Below are positions 1-10,395 of a stretch of 64,000 nt of DNA, one piece after another. The translations under genes were made by a program, and so were the position numbers. The notes below the pieces were generated by a model. That model saw only the letters and a program-made list of their open reading frames with translations, had not been told where the DNA came from and searched no databases. Origin of the DNA: Mycobacterium sp. 050128. Its GTDB lineage: Bacteria > Actinomycetota > Actinomycetes > Mycobacteriales > Mycobacteriaceae. The stretch's first letter is position 1. Every line of letters starts with the position of its first letter. Where the stretch lies: the NCBI RefSeq assembly GCF_036409155.1, contig NZ_JAZGLW010000003.1:248001-312000 (forward strand), read 5' to 3'.

Positions 1-603
1 CAGGCTGCGCTGGTAGGTGAACGCCGGCCGAATCCGCTTGAAGATACGCGGCACCGTTTCGACGTTGTGCGCCAACACTTCTGGACGCGACTCGAACACC
101 TCCGCCAGGCGGGCGGGCTCGCCGTTGAAGTCGGGAACCAACAGCTCGACGCCGGTCGACGGGTTGAGCTCCTTGATGGCGCGCACCGTTTCGGCGTACA
201 GCCACGCCCCGCCGTCGGGCAGGTCGTCGCGGGCGACGCCGGTGACGGTGGCATACCGCAATCCCATCGTCTGCACGCTTTCGGCGACGCGCCTGGGCTC
301 GTCCCGGTCCAGCTCGGCGGGCTTCCCGGTGTCGATCTGGCAGAAGTCGCAGCGGCGGGTGCACTGGTCGCCGCCGATCAGGAAGGTGGCTTCCCGGTCC
401 TCCCAGCATTCGAAGATGTTGGGGCAGCCGGCCTCTTCGCAGACGGTGTGCAGCCCCTCGCGTTTGACCAGGCTTTTGAGCTCGGTGTACTCCGGCCCCA
501 TCCGGACCCGCGTCTTGATCCACGGCGGCTTGCGCTCGATCGGGGTCTGCGCGTTGCGCACTTCCAGCCGCAGCAGTTTGCGGCCTTCCGGAGCGACAGT
601 CAC
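1..603 (-). CDS. lipA: Lipoyl synthase LipA, N-terminal part (cut by window edge)
   Basis: Radical SAM enzyme that inserts two sulfur atoms into protein-bound octanoyl groups to make lipoate. The visible 201 residues carry both cluster-binding sets: Cys55, Cys60 and Cys66 for the auxiliary 4Fe-4S cluster, and Cys81-x3-Cys85-x2-Cys88 (CTRRCDFC) for the SAM cluster. The GTG start overlaps the lipB stop in a GTGA junction, so the two genes are almost certainly translationally coupled. The frame is open to the left edge and roughly the last third of a normal ~310-residue protein lies outside the window. With lipB next door and the lipoyl protein DlaT nearby, this is the lipoate supply operon. Confidence 0.97.
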   Translation of the reverse strand, partial: MTVAPEGRKLLRLEVRNAQTPIERKPPWIKTRVRMGPEYTELKSLVKREGLHTVCEEAGCPNIFECWEDREATFLIGGDQCTRRCDFCQIDTGKPAELDRDEPRRVAESVQTMGLRYATVTGVARDDLPDGGAWLYAETVRAIKELNPSTGVELLVPDFNGEPARLAEVFESRPEVLAHNVETVPRIFKRIRPAFTYQRSL

Positions 604-1289
604 ATGGCAGATGTTACGCGGGCGGCGTCGTGTGCCCCCACCGGTAAGACCCCGTCCAGGGCGTCGCACACGGCCGCGGCGACGGCCGCGCGGACCTCGT
701 CAACGGTCACAGTGCGCCCGAGTTCGGCGGACAACGACGTCACCCCGGCATCGGTGATGCCGCAGGGCACGATGGCCCCGAAGGCGTCCAGATCGCAGTT
801 GCAGTTGAGCGCGAACCCGTGCAGGGCCGTCGCCCGGGATACCCGCACGCCGATCGCGGCGATCTTGCGCGCGGGCCGGCCGGGCAGCCAGACGCCGGAA
901 CGGCCGTCGACCCGGCCCGCATCCAGGCCCAGATCGCGGCACACTTTGATCAGCGATTCCTCAAGGCGCCGAACGTAATTCACCACATCCAAGGGTTCGG
1001 CCAGCCCGATCACCGGATACCCGACCAACTGTCCCGGCCCGTGCCAGGTGATCTTGCCGCCGCGGTCGGTGTCGACGACGGGAGTTCCGTCCACCGGTCG
1101 CTCGTGCGGCTCGGTGCGCCGCCCGGCGGTGTAGACCGCGGGGTGTTCCAACAGCAACAGGGTGTCGCCGCCGCCGCCGACCCTGGTGTCGGCCAGGTCG
1201 CGCTGCAGCTGCCAGGCGGTGCGGTATTCGACCGTCCCCAGTTGACGGACGTCGATCGCGGTGGTCTGCGACCGGATGGAACTTGTCAC
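600..1289 (-). CDS. lipB: Octanoyl-[ACP]:protein octanoyltransferase LipB
   Basis: Transfers octanoate from acyl carrier protein to lipoyl-domain lysines, the first step of lipoate synthesis. The 229-residue product has the full-length family fold, with the catalytic Lys142 (in RKIAAIG) and Cys176 (in PCGITD) at the same numbers as in the M. tuberculosis enzyme. The [10 protein letters not shown] substrate-binding stretch is at 83-92. It lies directly upstream of lipA and shares a 4-base overlap with it. The ATG at 1289 is the only sensible start; the 178 bp upstream are shared with the divergent HNH gene. Confidence 0.97.
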   Translation of the reverse strand: MTSSIRSQTTAIDVRQLGTVEYRTAWQLQRDLADTRVGGGGDTLLLLEHPAVYTAGRRTEPHERPVDGTPVVDTDRGGKITWHGPGQLVGYPVIGLAEPLDVVNYVRRLEESLIKVCRDLGLDAGRVDGRSGVWLPGRPARKIAAIGVRVSRATALHGFALNCNCDLDAFGAIVPCGITDAGVTSLSAELGRTVTVDEVRAAVAAAVCDALDGVLPVGAHDAARVTSAM

Positions 1290-1455
1290 GTTGGCGAGGT
1301 TACTCGGGTGGGCGTCGCGCCGGACACCGGATGGGCGGCGTGGTGATTTTGCCTGCCTTCGAGCGACAAACGATGACCACCGTGAATACTGAAATACCTT
1401 GCGCCACTTTGGTTCCAGTGGTCACAAGGTGGCATTTTCTGTCGGTGCCTGCGGA

Positions 1456-1461
1456 TAGTTT
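1456..1461 (+). promoter_or_regulatory. -10 box for leaderless HNH gene
   Basis: TAGTTT sits exactly 6 bases before the ATG at 1468 and there is no ribosome binding site, which is the layout of a leaderless mycobacterial transcript. No clear -35 element is visible. Confidence 0.45.
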
Positions 1462-1467
1462 CACGGT

Positions 1468-2847
1468 ATGTGTTCCGCGGCTGTCATGGATCGTGAGGAG
1501 GTCACGGCGGCCTTCGATGCGTTGGACGCCGCGGTCGACGGTGTGCTCGGGCTGGATCTTGACGCCTTGACCACGCCGGAATGGTTGGCGCTGTTGGAGC
1601 GCACCGAGCGAGTGCGGCGGCGATTGCCGGCCATCGACCATCGGCTGATCAACCAGATTGCCCGTCAAGCCACTCCAGCGGAGTTAGGCGGCAAACTCTC
1701 CCACGCGATCGCCGAGTCGGCGTTGATCAGCCGTGCCGAGGCCGCCCGCCGGATCCGGGAAGCGGCCGATCTGGGTGAGCGATGCGGACTGACCGGTGAG
1801 CCGTTGGCACCGGTGTTGGCTGCTGCTGCCGCCGCGCAACGGGACGGCATGTTGGGTTCGGGGCAGATCGCGGTGATCCGGCGGTTCTATCACCAGTTGC
1901 CCGGCTGGATCGACGCCGTGACGCGCGAGCAGGTCGAGGCGAAGTTGGCCAAGGAGGGCACCCAATATCGTCCCGAGCAGTTGGCCGGGCTGGCCGACAC
2001 GCTGGCCGACTGCCTCAACCCCGACGGCAACTACACCGACGAGGACCGGGCGCGGCGGCGGGGACTGACCCTGGGCCACCAGCAACCCGATGGCATGTCG
2101 GCGCTGAGTGGCTGGTTGACGCCAGAGCTGCGGGCAAGTTTGGAGGCAGTGCTGGCCAAACTGGCCGCCCCCGGCATGTGCAATCCCACCGACGACGCCC
2201 CGTGTATCGACGGCGCACCCAGCCAGGACGCCATCGAGCACGATTCCCGCTCGCCGGGGCAACGCAATCACGACGGACTCAACGCCGCCCTGCGCGCGGT
2301 CCTGGCCTCCGGCGACCTCGGTCAGCACAATGGGCTGCCGGCCTCGATCATCGTCTCCACCACCCTGCAAGAGCTCGACGCCGCCGCCGGCCACGGGATC
2401 ACCGGCGGAGGCACCCGGCTGCCGATCTCCGACGTGATCCGCCTGGCCCGCCATGCCCATCACTACCTGGCGATCTTCGACAAGGGCAAAGCTGCTTCCC
2501 TGCATCACACCAAACGCATCGCCTCACCCGGACAGCGAATTGTGTTGTACGCCAAAGACCGTGGTTGCAGCGCACCCGGCTGCGACGTCGGCGGCTACTA
2601 CTGCGAAGTCCACCACATCAGCGACTACGCGATATGCCACAGCACCGACATCGACAACCTCACCCTGGCCTGCGGACCGCATCACCGACTGTTGCAACCC
2701 CGCGGCTGGACGACCCGCAAACACCCCAACGGCCACACCGAATGGATCCCCCCACCACATTTGGATCGCGGCCAACCCCGCACCAACACCTACCACCACC
2801 CCAACAAACTGCTACTCGACGAGGATGGCGACCCGGACGCCGCGTAG
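1468..2847 (+). CDS. 13E12-type DUF222/HNH endonuclease-domain protein
   Basis: 459-residue member of the repeated 13E12 family of mycobacteria. The N-terminal and middle part is the DUF222 domain; near the C terminus is an HNH-type motif beginning CSAPGCD, continuing through EVHHISDY and ending [12 protein letters not shown], with the Cys, His and Asn residues expected for zinc and metal binding. Function is unproven; in M. tuberculosis REP13E12 copies serve as attachment sites for prophage phiRv1. From memory, H37Rv has no gene between lipB and the epimerase, so this looks like an inserted family copy. It ends 4 bp from the convergent epimerase gene. ATG 1486 is a possible shorter start. 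Confidence 0.88.
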   Translation: MCSAAVMDREEVTAAFDALDAAVDGVLGLDLDALTTPEWLALLERTERVRRRLPAIDHRLINQIARQATPAELGGKLSHAIAESALISRAEAARRIREAADLGERCGLTGEPLAPVLAAAAAAQRDGMLGSGQIAVIRRFYHQLPGWIDAVTREQVEAKLAKEGTQYRPEQLAGLADTLADCLNPDGNYTDEDRARRRGLTLGHQQPDGMSALSGWLTPELRASLEAVLAKLAAPGMCNPTDDAPCIDGAPSQDAIEHDSRSPGQRNHDGLNAALRAVLASGDLGQHNGLPASIIVSTTLQELDAAAGHGITGGGTRLPISDVIRLARHAHHYLAIFDKGKAASLHHTKRIASPGQRIVLYAKDRGCSAPGCDVGGYYCEVHHISDYAICHSTDIDNLTLACGPHHRLLQPRGWTTRKHPNGHTEWIPPPHLDRGQPRTNTYHHPNKLLLDEDGDPDAA

Positions 2848-2851
2848 GGCG

Positions 2852-3772
2852 CTAGTCCTGGTCGCGTCGGGCGGTAGCGTAGGCCAGCGCCTCCCCAATG
2901 GTGTTGTGGTGGAACTGAAATCCGGCGCGCTCCAGCGCCGACGGGATGGCACGCTGCCCGGTCAGCAGGCCCTCGTCGGCGAATTCCCCGAGCGCGGTCC
3001 GCACCGCGAAGGCCGGCAGCATCATCGGGGTCGGACGGTTGACCGCGCTGCCGTACGCGGTGGTGAACTCGGCGTTGGTGACGGGCGCGGGCCCGGTCAT
3101 GTTCACCGGGCCGGACAGCGACGGGTGCCCGATCGCGAACAGCAACGCCCGCACTTCGTCTTCGAGGCTGATCCACGACATGTACTGACGGCCGCTGCCC
3201 AGCCGGGCGCCCAGGCCCACCGAGAACAGCGGGCGCATCCGGCGCAACGCTCCGCCCGCCGCGGCCATCACCAGGCCGGTGCGGGCCAGCACCACACGGG
3301 CACCGCCATATTGGGCCGGCAGCGTCGCGGCCTCCCAGTCCTCGCAGAGCCGGGCCAGGAAACCCGTTCCCGCGCGGTCGTTTTCGTCGACCACGCGGTC
3401 TTTGGTGTTGCCGTAGTAGCCTACGGCGCTGGCGTTGATCAGGGTCTCGACGCCGGCGTCGGCGACCGCGGTGGCCAACACCTCGGTGGGAGTGATGCGG
3501 CTGTCCCGCAGGCTCTGCTTGAACGCGCCCGACCACCGGCGCTTGCCGACGTTGACACCACACAGATTGACGACGACGTCGACCTCGGTGAGCGTGTCCG
3601 GATCGAACTCGCCGCTCTCCGGATTCCAGTGCAGCTCATCGGGATTCGTCGGTGTCCGGCGCACGATTCGCAACACCCGATGGTCGGCGGCGCGCAGGGC
3701 CGCAGCCAAGGCTGAGCCAATCAGGCCGGAGGAACCCGCAATTGCGACGACGGGCTTGGCCAACGTGCTCAA
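2852..3772 (-). CDS. TIGR01777-family NAD(P)-binding epimerase (Rv2216-like)
   Basis: Short-chain dehydrogenase-like protein of 306 residues. The N terminus has the Rossmann signature [10 protein letters not shown] at about 13-22, followed by NASAVGYYG and the DUF1731-type C-terminal domain ([18 protein letters not shown]). The family is related to nucleoside-diphosphate-sugar epimerases and to the cell-division inhibitor annotation SulA-like/YfcH, but the substrate is unknown. The start is TTG; an AGAGAGG ribosome site lies only 2 bases before it, so the second TTG at 3763 (10-base spacing) may be the real start. It follows dlaT in the same direction after 6 bp, suggesting co-transcription. 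Confidence 0.9.
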   Translation of the reverse strand: MSTLAKPVVAIAGSSGLIGSALAAALRAADHRVLRIVRRTPTNPDELHWNPESGEFDPDTLTEVDVVVNLCGVNVGKRRWSGAFKQSLRDSRITPTEVLATAVADAGVETLINASAVGYYGNTKDRVVDENDRAGTGFLARLCEDWEAATLPAQYGGARVVLARTGLVMAAAGGALRRMRPLFSVGLGARLGSGRQYMSWISLEDEVRALLFAIGHPSLSGPVNMTGPAPVTNAEFTTAYGSAVNRPTPMMLPAFAVRTALGEFADEGLLTGQRAIPSALERAGFQFHHNTIGEALAYATARRDQD

Positions 3773-3778
3773 GCCTCT

Positions 3779-5593
3779 CTAAAGCCCCAGGTCGGCCTCG
3801 AACGCTCCCTCTTCAAGCCGGTGCTTGATGGTGGTGAGGAATCGTCCGGCATCGGCCCCGTCGATCAGCCGATGGTCGTAGGTCAGCGGCAGGTAGCAGA
3901 TCGAGCGCACGCCGATCGATTCGTTACCGCTCTCGTCGACCACCACCCGCGGGCGCTTGACGATCGCCCCGGTGCCCAGCATGGCGGCCTGCGGCGGAAC
4001 CAGGATCGGGGTGTCGAACAACGCGCCCTGGCTGCCGATATTGGTAATGGTGAAGGTGCCGCCGGACAACTCGTCCGGTTTCAGGTTGCCCGTGCGGGCG
4101 CGCTCGGCGATGTCCGCGATCGCGCGGGCCAGCCCGGCCAGCGACAGGTCGCCGGCGTTGTGGACCACGGGGGAGAGCAGGCCCTGCTCGGTGTCGACGG
4201 CGAAACCGAGGTGCTCGGCGTCGTAGTAGGTGATCTCCTTGGAATCCTCGTCGTAGCTGGCGTTGATGTTGGGGTGAATCTTCAGCGCGTCGATCACCGC
4301 CTTGGCGATGAACGGCAGGTAGGTCAGATTCACGCCCTCACGCTCGGCGAACGACGTCTTGGCCTTCGCGCGCAGCCCCACGATCTTGGTCATGTCGACC
4401 TCGTGGGTCTGGGTGAGCTGCGCGGTGGCCTGCAGGGATTCGCGGGTCTTCTTGGCGGTGATCTGCCGAATCCGGTTGGCCTTCTGCGTGGTGCCGCGCA
4501 GGTGTGCGAGCGCCGGTGCCGGAGTCGGCGCCGCGGCAGCCTTGGCCGCCGGTGCGGCGGGAGCCTGAGCGGCCGGCGCGGGGGCCTTCGCGGCCTCTTG
4601 CTTGCGCTGCGCCGCGGCCATCACGTCCTGCTTGCGGATGCGGCCACCGACGCCGGTGCCCTTCACCGCGGCAAGGTCGATGTTGTTTTCGCTGGCCAGT
4701 TTCCGCACCAGCGGGGTCACGTACGGGCTGCCGTCACCCTGGGGCTCGGCAACCAGCTCGGACGGTGCGGCCTTGGCGGCTGGGGTCGGCTCGGGCTTGG
4801 GCGCAGGCGTGGGCTCCGAAGCGGGCTTCGGGGCCGGCGGGGTCTCGGCCTTGGGCGCCGGTGCCGGCTCGGGCTTGGGCTCCGGCTTGGGCGCGGGCGG
4901 CGGCGTGGGCGGCGGTGTGGCGGCCGCAGCGGATCCGCTGCCGATCCGGGCCAGCTCGCCGCCGACCGCCACGGTGTCGTCCTCGTCGGCGGTGATGCTG
5001 ATCAGTACTCCGGCCACCGGTGACGGAATCTCGGTGTCCACCTTGTCGGTGGAGACCTCTACCAGTGCCTCGTCGACCTGGACCGAATCGCCCACCTTCT
5101 TGAGCCAGCGAGTCACGGTGCCCTCGGTGACCGACTCGCCGAGCTCGGGCATCAGGACCGGCGTCGCACTGCCGTTGCTTGAACTCGCGGCCTGCCGGGC
5201 GGGTTCGGGCTGACGCTCGGGTTCCGGCTGGGCGTCGGCCTCCGGCTGGGCCTCCGGCTCCGGCTGGGCCTCGGGTTCCGGTTCAGGCGCGGGCGCGGAT
5301 TCGGCTGCCGGTTGGCTTGGCGCCTCGGCGGGCGCGGCGGAGGCCCCGTTCTCCGAGGCGTCGCCGATGACGGCGAGCTCGCCGCCGACCTCGACGGTGT
5401 CGTCCTCCTGGGCGACGATCTTGGTCAGCACACCCGCGGCGGGCGAGGGGATTTCGGTATCGACCTTGTCCGTCGACACCTCGACAAGCGGTTCGTCGAG
5501 CTCGACCGTGTCGCCTTCCTGCTTGAGCCAGCGGGTGACCGTCCCCTCGGTGACGCTCTCACCGAGTGCCGGCATTTGGACGGAGAAGGCCAT
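3779..5593 (-). CDS. dlaT: Dihydrolipoamide acyltransferase (E2), peptidoglycan-era DlaT/SucB
   Basis: E2 core of the pyruvate dehydrogenase complex; in M. tuberculosis DlaT also serves the peroxynitrite reductase/peroxidase system with AhpC/AhpD. The 604-residue protein has two lipoyl domains, each with the lipoylated lysine in [12 protein letters not shown], joined by long Ala/Pro/Glu linkers. Next come the E3-binding domain ([16 protein letters not shown]) and the catalytic domain ending with the active-site [15 protein letters not shown]. The ATG at 5593 is preceded by GAGGAG at 9 bases. The first linker contains near-perfect PEPEAQ-type repeats. Lipoylation would rely on the neighbouring lipB and lipA products. 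Confidence 0.95.
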   Translation of the reverse strand: MAFSVQMPALGESVTEGTVTRWLKQEGDTVELDEPLVEVSTDKVDTEIPSPAAGVLTKIVAQEDDTVEVGGELAVIGDASENGASAAPAEAPSQPAAESAPAPEPEPEAQPEPEAQPEADAQPEPERQPEPARQAASSSNGSATPVLMPELGESVTEGTVTRWLKKVGDSVQVDEALVEVSTDKVDTEIPSPVAGVLISITADEDDTVAVGGELARIGSGSAAAATPPPTPPPAPKPEPKPEPAPAPKAETPPAPKPASEPTPAPKPEPTPAAKAAPSELVAEPQGDGSPYVTPLVRKLASENNIDLAAVKGTGVGGRIRKQDVMAAAQRKQEAAKAPAPAAQAPAAPAAKAAAAPTPAPALAHLRGTTQKANRIRQITAKKTRESLQATAQLTQTHEVDMTKIVGLRAKAKTSFAEREGVNLTYLPFIAKAVIDALKIHPNINASYDEDSKEITYYDAEHLGFAVDTEQGLLSPVVHNAGDLSLAGLARAIADIAERARTGNLKPDELSGGTFTITNIGSQGALFDTPILVPPQAAMLGTGAIVKRPRVVVDESGNESIGVRSICYLPLTYDHRLIDGADAGRFLTTIKHRLEEGAFEADLGL

Positions 5594-5791
5594 GTCTTTT
5601 GACTCCTCGATCGCTCGTGGGTCTGCGCAGGTCAACATCTGACTTACCACACCGCGGTGTACTGCAAGTTGACGTCGAAACTATCCTGTCATTGCCTCTG
5701 CGTCGGCACACAACCAGGGCTGACCCGCTCGCTGCGGTGTGCCGAACCGTCGGGGTCGGTCATTGCTAGATCGCGGGGAGGCGGAAGTTCA

Positions 5792-7558
5792 ATGCCGGCA
5801 ATACAGCGGTTCGTCGACAGCGCCGACGGTGTCCGCATCGCGGCCTACGAGGAAGGCAACCCCGACGGTCCCACCGTCGTACTGGTGCACGGGTGGCCCG
5901 ATTCGCATGTGCTGTGGGACGGCGTCGTACCGATGCTGGCGCAGCGGTTCCGGGTGGTCCGCTACGACAACCGCGGCGTCGGGCTGTCGGGGTCGCCCAA
6001 GAAAGTCTCGTCGTACACGATGGCGCACTTCGCCGACGACTTCGCGGCGGTGACCAGCCAACTGAGCCCCGGGGCGCCGGTGCACGTGCTGGCCCACGAC
6101 TGGGGTTCGGTGGGTATCTGGGAGTACCTCAAACGCCCGGGCGCCGGCGACCGGGTGGCCTCGTTCACGTCGGTGTCGGGCCCAAGCCACGAGCAGCTCG
6201 TGGAATACATCTTCAGCGGCCTGCGCCAACCGTGGCGCCCGCGTCGGTTCGCCCGCTCGATCAGCCAGGCGCTGCGGCTGACCTACATGCTCTTCTTCTC
6301 GATCCCGGTGCTGGCGCCGCTGTTGATTCGGGCGGCCTTCTCGGTGCGTGCGCTGCGGCGCATGGTCGTCGATAACATTCCCGCTGAGCAGATCCATCAC
6401 TCCCCGAACATGGCCGCGGATGCGGCCAGCTCGGTTAAAACCTATCCCGCCAACTACTTTCGTTCGTTCTCCGTGCGCGGCCAACCCATCCACGTCGTCG
6501 ACGTGCCGGTGCAGCTGATCGTCAACACCCGCGACCAATACGTCCGGCCGTACGGCTACGACGAGACCGGGCGGTGGGTGCCGCGGCTGTGGCGGCGCGA
6601 CATCAGGGCCGGGCACTTTTCGCCGATGTCACACCCGCAAGTGATGGCGGCCGCCGTGCACGACCTCGCGGACCTGACCGACGGCATGGCGCCCAGCCGC
6701 GCGCTGCTGCGTGCGCAGGTGGGCCGTCCCCGCGGGGCCTTCGGCGACACGCTGGTGTCGGTCACCGGCGCCGGCAGCGGTATCGGGCGCGCGACCGCAT
6801 ACGCCTTCGCCGCCGAGGGAGCGGAGCTGGTCGTCAGCGACATCGACGAAGCCGCCGTCAAGGAGACCGCGGCCGCGATCGCCGCGCGCGGCGGGGTCGC
6901 GCACGCCTACGTGGTCGACGTGTCCGACACCGACGCGGTCGAGGCGTTCGCCGAGCGGGTCTGCGCCGCACATGGTGTGCCCGACGTCGTGGTCAACAAC
7001 GCGGGTATCGGGCAGGCCGGCCAGTTCCTGGACACACCCGCCGAACAGTTCGACCGGGTGCTCGATGTCAACCTCGGCGGCGTGGTGAACGGCAGCCGGG
7101 CGTTCGGGCGGCGCCTGGTCGAGCGCGGCACCGGCGGGCACATCGTCAACGTGTCGTCGATGGCCGCCTACGCCCCGCTGCAGTCGCTGAACGCCTACTG
7201 CACGTCCAAGGCGGCGACGTACATGTTCTCCGATTGCCTGCGCGCCGAACTCGACGCCGCCAACGTGGGGCTGACCACGATCTGCCCGGGTCTGATCGAC
7301 ACGAACATCATCAACACCACCCGGTTCGACGCGGCCGCCGGCAAGCACGACGAGCACGTCGACGGCCGACGGGGTCAGCTGAGCAAAATGTTCGCGATGC
7401 GCCGCTACGGGCCCGAGAAGGTCGCCGACGCGATCTTGTCGTCGGTCCGCAAGAACAAACCGATTCGCCCGGTGGCACCGGAAGCCTATGCGCTGTACGG
7501 GGTTTCGCGACTGCTGCCGCAAGCGCTGCGCAGCACGGCGCGCTTCCGGGTGATCTGA
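5792..7558 (+). CDS. ephD: EphD: alpha/beta-hydrolase fused to short-chain dehydrogenase
   Basis: Two-domain protein of 588 residues. Residues ~1-300 form an epoxide-hydrolase-like alpha/beta hydrolase with oxyanion motif HGWPDSH at 33-39, nucleophile Asp103 (HDWGS) and probable catalytic His275. Residues ~318-588 form an SDR with GAGSGIG at 326-332, NNAG at 402-405, SS at 455-456 and Tyr469-x3-Lys473. M. tuberculosis EphD has been linked to epoxide chemistry on mycolic acids. ATG 5792 has GGGGAGG in front; an upstream in-frame start at 5657 would add 45 low-quality residues and is not preferred. It is divergent from dlaT. Confidence 0.93.
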   Translation: MPAIQRFVDSADGVRIAAYEEGNPDGPTVVLVHGWPDSHVLWDGVVPMLAQRFRVVRYDNRGVGLSGSPKKVSSYTMAHFADDFAAVTSQLSPGAPVHVLAHDWGSVGIWEYLKRPGAGDRVASFTSVSGPSHEQLVEYIFSGLRQPWRPRRFARSISQALRLTYMLFFSIPVLAPLLIRAAFSVRALRRMVVDNIPAEQIHHSPNMAADAASSVKTYPANYFRSFSVRGQPIHVVDVPVQLIVNTRDQYVRPYGYDETGRWVPRLWRRDIRAGHFSPMSHPQVMAAAVHDLADLTDGMAPSRALLRAQVGRPRGAFGDTLVSVTGAGSGIGRATAYAFAAEGAELVVSDIDEAAVKETAAAIAARGGVAHAYVVDVSDTDAVEAFAERVCAAHGVPDVVVNNAGIGQAGQFLDTPAEQFDRVLDVNLGGVVNGSRAFGRRLVERGTGGHIVNVSSMAAYAPLQSLNAYCTSKAATYMFSDCLRAELDAANVGLTTICPGLIDTNIINTTRFDAAAGKHDEHVDGRRGQLSKMFAMRRYGPEKVADAILSSVRKNKPIRPVAPEAYALYGVSRLLPQALRSTARFRVI

Positions 7559-7598
7559 CCCGGCGTCAGCCCACGCGGCCCGGCGCCAGCCCGCTCAG

Positions 7599-7612
7599 GC
7601 GCCAAATGGCGC
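7599..7612. terminator. Short palindrome between convergent genes
   Basis: GCGCCA-AA-TGGCGC is a perfect inverted repeat with 6-base arms and a 2-base centre between the ephD stop and the stop of the convergent small membrane gene. No T-run follows. It could aid termination on both strands; evidence is weak. Confidence 0.25.
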
Positions 7613-7640
7613 GACTCAGGCAGCGTGCTTGGCCGCCGGC

Positions 7641-7979
7641 TTAGGCAGCCGGTGCTCCCTCGCGGCGCACGAGCAACGTGCCCGCTATCGCGACGAGCCC
7701 GATGACCGTCAACGGGATCGTCCAGGTGCGCCGGCTGCCCAGCTCCGACTCGCAGCGCGCCACGTAATCGGTGTGCGGCACCACCTGGTTGACGATCGGG
7801 ATGTTTGCCACGCTTTTGTCGTTGGCGTTACGCGCCGCGGTGAGATCCGCGACGACAGCGTTCCCGCACCCCAAGGAACCGCCATTGCCGTCGGATACCG
7901 ACACCGGCACCAAGAGCCCGATCACACCGGCCAGTAGCAGCACGGCTGCCACAGCAAGGATCAACCGACGCACCGTCAT
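7641..7979 (-). CDS. Small two-helix membrane protein, unknown function
   Basis: 112 residues. A hydrophobic segment at about 5-27 (LILAVAAVLLLAGVIGLL) and another at about 83-103 (WTIPLTVIGLVAIAGTLLV) flank an exported loop of ~55 residues holding two cysteines that could pair. The basic RREGAPAA tail would then be cytoplasmic. I do not recognise a family. ATG 7979 is chosen because GGGAGG precedes it; a further in-frame ATG at 8024 lacks one. I recall no equivalent between ephD and pepB in H37Rv, so this stretch (7.6-8.8 kb) is variable between species. Confidence 0.72.
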   Translation of the reverse strand: MTVRRLILAVAAVLLLAGVIGLLVPVSVSDGNGGSLGCGNAVVADLTAARNANDKSVANIPIVNQVVPHTDYVARCESELGSRRTWTIPLTVIGLVAIAGTLLVRREGAPAA

Positions 7980-8140
7980 GATTCGCCTCCCGTTCGAGTA
8001 CTGATCGGTGGGGAGGTTATCCACCGAAACAGGTGGCTAAACGGTGATCTGTGCGCCAGTCGGACCGCAGACGTGGTTGCTGCGCTTGGGCCGTACTTCC
8101 CGGGGTACCCGGGCCAAGACCCCGATGCGAAGGACTTCAC

Positions 8141-8605
8141 ATGACGTCGACGGAACAAATGGCCACCAGCCGGGAGGTGCGGGCTTCCCGCCAGCAGGTC
8201 TGGGACGCGATGGCCAACGGATGGACCTACACCCAGTGGGTGGTGGGCAATAGCCGCACCCGTGCCGTCGATTCAGACTGGCCGCAGCCCGGCTCGGCGA
8301 TCCGGCACTCGGTGGGCGTGTGGCCATTGGTGATCAATGACAAGACCGTCGTCGAATGCTGCACTCCGGGCGAGGAACTCGTGCTCCGCGCTCACCTGGG
8401 CGCGCTCGGTGCTGCCCGGATTACGCTGCGGCTCACCGATATCGGCGATGGCTGCCGGATCGACATGATCGAGGTGCCCGCGGCGGGTCCGATGAAGATC
8501 ATCCCCGATCGGCTGGCGTTGGCCGCCGTCTACCCACGCAACCGCGAGTGCCTGTTGCGGCTGGCGGCGCTGGCCGAGCGCCTTGAGCCGAGCCAGGTCA
8601 AGTAG
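8141..8605 (+). CDS. SRPBCC (polyketide cyclase/START-like) family protein
   Basis: 154 residues with the helix-grip pattern of SRPBCC proteins: an N-terminal strand (ATSREVRASRQQVWDAM), then WVVGNSRTRAVD, and a C-terminal helix rich in Leu and Arg. Such proteins bind hydrophobic ligands in a central cavity; the ligand is unknown. GAAGGAC precedes ATG 8141; ATG 8159 is possible. In many mycobacteria genes of this type precede an FAD/NAD(P) oxidoreductase of the phytoene-dehydrogenase class, and here only a remnant of that partner is left directly downstream. Confidence 0.85.
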   Translation: MTSTEQMATSREVRASRQQVWDAMANGWTYTQWVVGNSRTRAVDSDWPQPGSAIRHSVGVWPLVINDKTVVECCTPGEELVLRAHLGALGAARITLRLTDIGDGCRIDMIEVPAAGPMKIIPDRLALAAVYPRNRECLLRLAALAERLEPSQVK

Positions 8606-8608
8606 CCC

Positions 8609-8814
8609 GTGGCCGACGCTACGGCCGACGCCGTCGTCATCGGAGCCGGACACCACGGCCTAGTCGCCGCCTCGATGCTGGCCGACGCCGGGCGGCTCGG
8701 TGCACGGTGCCTGCGGACGCAACGCGGCCCGCGCCGCGCTCGCGGGCGATGGGGTGACCGGCTGGCCGCGCCGTCGGCTCGGCAAAGGCCTTCCTCGGCC
8801 GGCTGACCCGCTAG
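8609..8814 (+). pseudogene. Remnant of FAD/NAD(P)-dependent oxidoreductase
   Basis: Begins with GTG 8609 and encodes a clean dinucleotide-binding N terminus (DAVVIGAGHHGLVAASMLADAG). At about base 8691 the reading jumps to another frame that reads GGSVHGACGRNAARAAL, the typical C-terminal FAD-contacting end of the same family. A further single-base shift near 8786 gives KAFLGRLTR and a TAG stop at 8812-8814. Both ends of a ~500-residue enzyme are thus present with the middle (roughly 1.3 kb) missing, so I call a deletion-collapsed pseudogene. Its stop overlaps the convergent pepB stop. Confidence 0.75.
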
Positions 8815-10364
8815 CCGTTTTCGCAGATGTCCTCGAGCACCGCGAACATCGTGCGGGTCGGCACCCCCGTGGAACCCTTCGGGGAGTAGCCCCACGGGCT
8901 GCCGGTGTTGAAGGCCGGCCCCGCCACATCGATGTGCGCCCAACTCACCCCGTCGGCGACGAACTCGCGCAGGAACACCCCGGCCACCAGCATGCCGGCG
9001 AAGCGCTGCCCACTGATGTTGGACAGGTCGGCGACCTGCGACTTCAGGTCGTCCTTGAGCTCGTCGGGCAGCGGCATCGGCCAGCCGTTCTCGCCCACCT
9101 GCTGCGAGATCGCGGCGACCCGGTCGCGGAACTCATCGCTGCCCATCACCCCGGGGATGCGGGCGCCCAGCGCCACCGTCTGCGCACCGGTCAGCGTGGA
9201 CGTCTCGATCAGATAGTCCGGCTTGTCCTCACACGCCCGCACGATGGCGTCGGCGAGGATGAGCCGGCCCTCGGCGTCGGTGTTTTGCACCTCGACGGTG
9301 ATCCCGCCGTACTGCGTCAGCACGTCGCCGGGCCGCTGCGCGGTCGCCGACGGCATGTTCTCGGCCATCGGCACGGTCGCGATCACGTCGATCGGCAGCT
9401 CGAGCTGTGTGGCCAGCGTGACGGTCGCGATCACCGCGGCGGCACCGCCCATGTCCGAGGTCATGTGATGCATTGAGGCGGCGGGCTTGATCGAGATGCC
9501 GCCGGTGTCGAACGTGACGCCCTTGCCGACCAGGGCCACTCGCTTGGCAGCCTTGCCCTTCTTCGCTTTGGCCAGCTTCGAGCCGCGGTGGATCAGCCGC
9601 ACCAGCCGCGGCGGACGCGACGAGCCCTGCCCGACACCGACAATGCCGCCGTAGCCACCCTTTTGCAGCGCCTTGTCGTCGAGCACCTCTACTTCGAGGC
9701 CGACGGACTCGCCCAAAGCCCTTGCGCGCTTGGCGAATTCGGCGGGAAAGAGGTGGCTTGGCGGGGTGTTGACGAAGTCGCGGGCGGTGGCCACCGCGGT
9801 CGCTACGGCCGCGCCGTGCGCGACCTGCTTCTTCGCGTCCTTGGCGGTCGCAAGCATCGTGATCTTGCTCAGCCCTTTGTCTTTGGGCGCGGTCTTGTCG
9901 CTGCGGAAGGCGGTGAACCGGTAGCTGCCCAGGATCAGTCCCTCGACCGCGGCGGCGGCGACGCCCGCGCCGGGCAGCTCGGCCAGCGTGGTGATCACCG
10001 ACTCGGCCTTGCCCAGCGAGCGCGCGGCCACCCCGGCGGCGCGCCGGACGGTCTCGGCGGGCCATTCGGATTGCGGCTTCCCGAGGCCGACGGTGAGCAC
10101 GCTGGCGACCGGAAGCGACGACACCACCAGCCGATGCACCTGCTCGCTGGCGCCGGTGGCGTCCAGTGCCTGCAGGCCGGCCAGGATCTCGGCGACGGCT
10201 TCCTCGGACAGGAAGGGTTCGGCTGCGGCGACGGTCGCGCCCGGCCGGTCTTCGTCACCGGTCGAGACGACCGGCAAGACCAATACCGACGAACCCGCAC
10301 CGCGTTTGGACAGCGACGTGGCGACAGTGACAGAAGGAGCCTGGTAACCCGGTTCGGTACTCAC
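8811..10364 (-). CDS. pepB: Leucyl aminopeptidase, M17 family
   Basis: Cytosolic di-metal aminopeptidase of 517 residues, full length for M17. The C-terminal catalytic domain shows [14 protein letters not shown] (metal-binding Lys and Asp), the DMGGAAAV stretch and the family signature NTDAEGRL. The N-terminal domain is the poorly conserved macro-like regulatory part. The start is GTG 10364; a TAGGGT box lies 8 bases upstream. It lies 31 bp downstream of the adenylyl cyclase gene in the same direction, so a joint transcript is possible. The stop overlaps the convergent oxidoreductase remnant. Confidence 0.95.
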   Translation of the reverse strand: MSTEPGYQAPSVTVATSLSKRGAGSSVLVLPVVSTGDEDRPGATVAAAEPFLSEEAVAEILAGLQALDATGASEQVHRLVVSSLPVASVLTVGLGKPQSEWPAETVRRAAGVAARSLGKAESVITTLAELPGAGVAAAAVEGLILGSYRFTAFRSDKTAPKDKGLSKITMLATAKDAKKQVAHGAAVATAVATARDFVNTPPSHLFPAEFAKRARALGESVGLEVEVLDDKALQKGGYGGIVGVGQGSSRPPRLVRLIHRGSKLAKAKKGKAAKRVALVGKGVTFDTGGISIKPAASMHHMTSDMGGAAAVIATVTLATQLELPIDVIATVPMAENMPSATAQRPGDVLTQYGGITVEVQNTDAEGRLILADAIVRACEDKPDYLIETSTLTGAQTVALGARIPGVMGSDEFRDRVAAISQQVGENGWPMPLPDELKDDLKSQVADLSNISGQRFAGMLVAGVFLREFVADGVSWAHIDVAGPAFNTGSPWGYSPKGSTGVPTRTMFAVLEDICENG

Positions 10365-10395
10365 GCGTAAACACCCTAGTCACCGGGGGTGGGGT

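Noticed and set aside
1403..1433. Hairpin GCCACTTT/AAGGTGGC between lipB and the HNH gene
   Set aside because: Contains a G-T wobble and a 15-base loop, and no gene ends there; probably chance.
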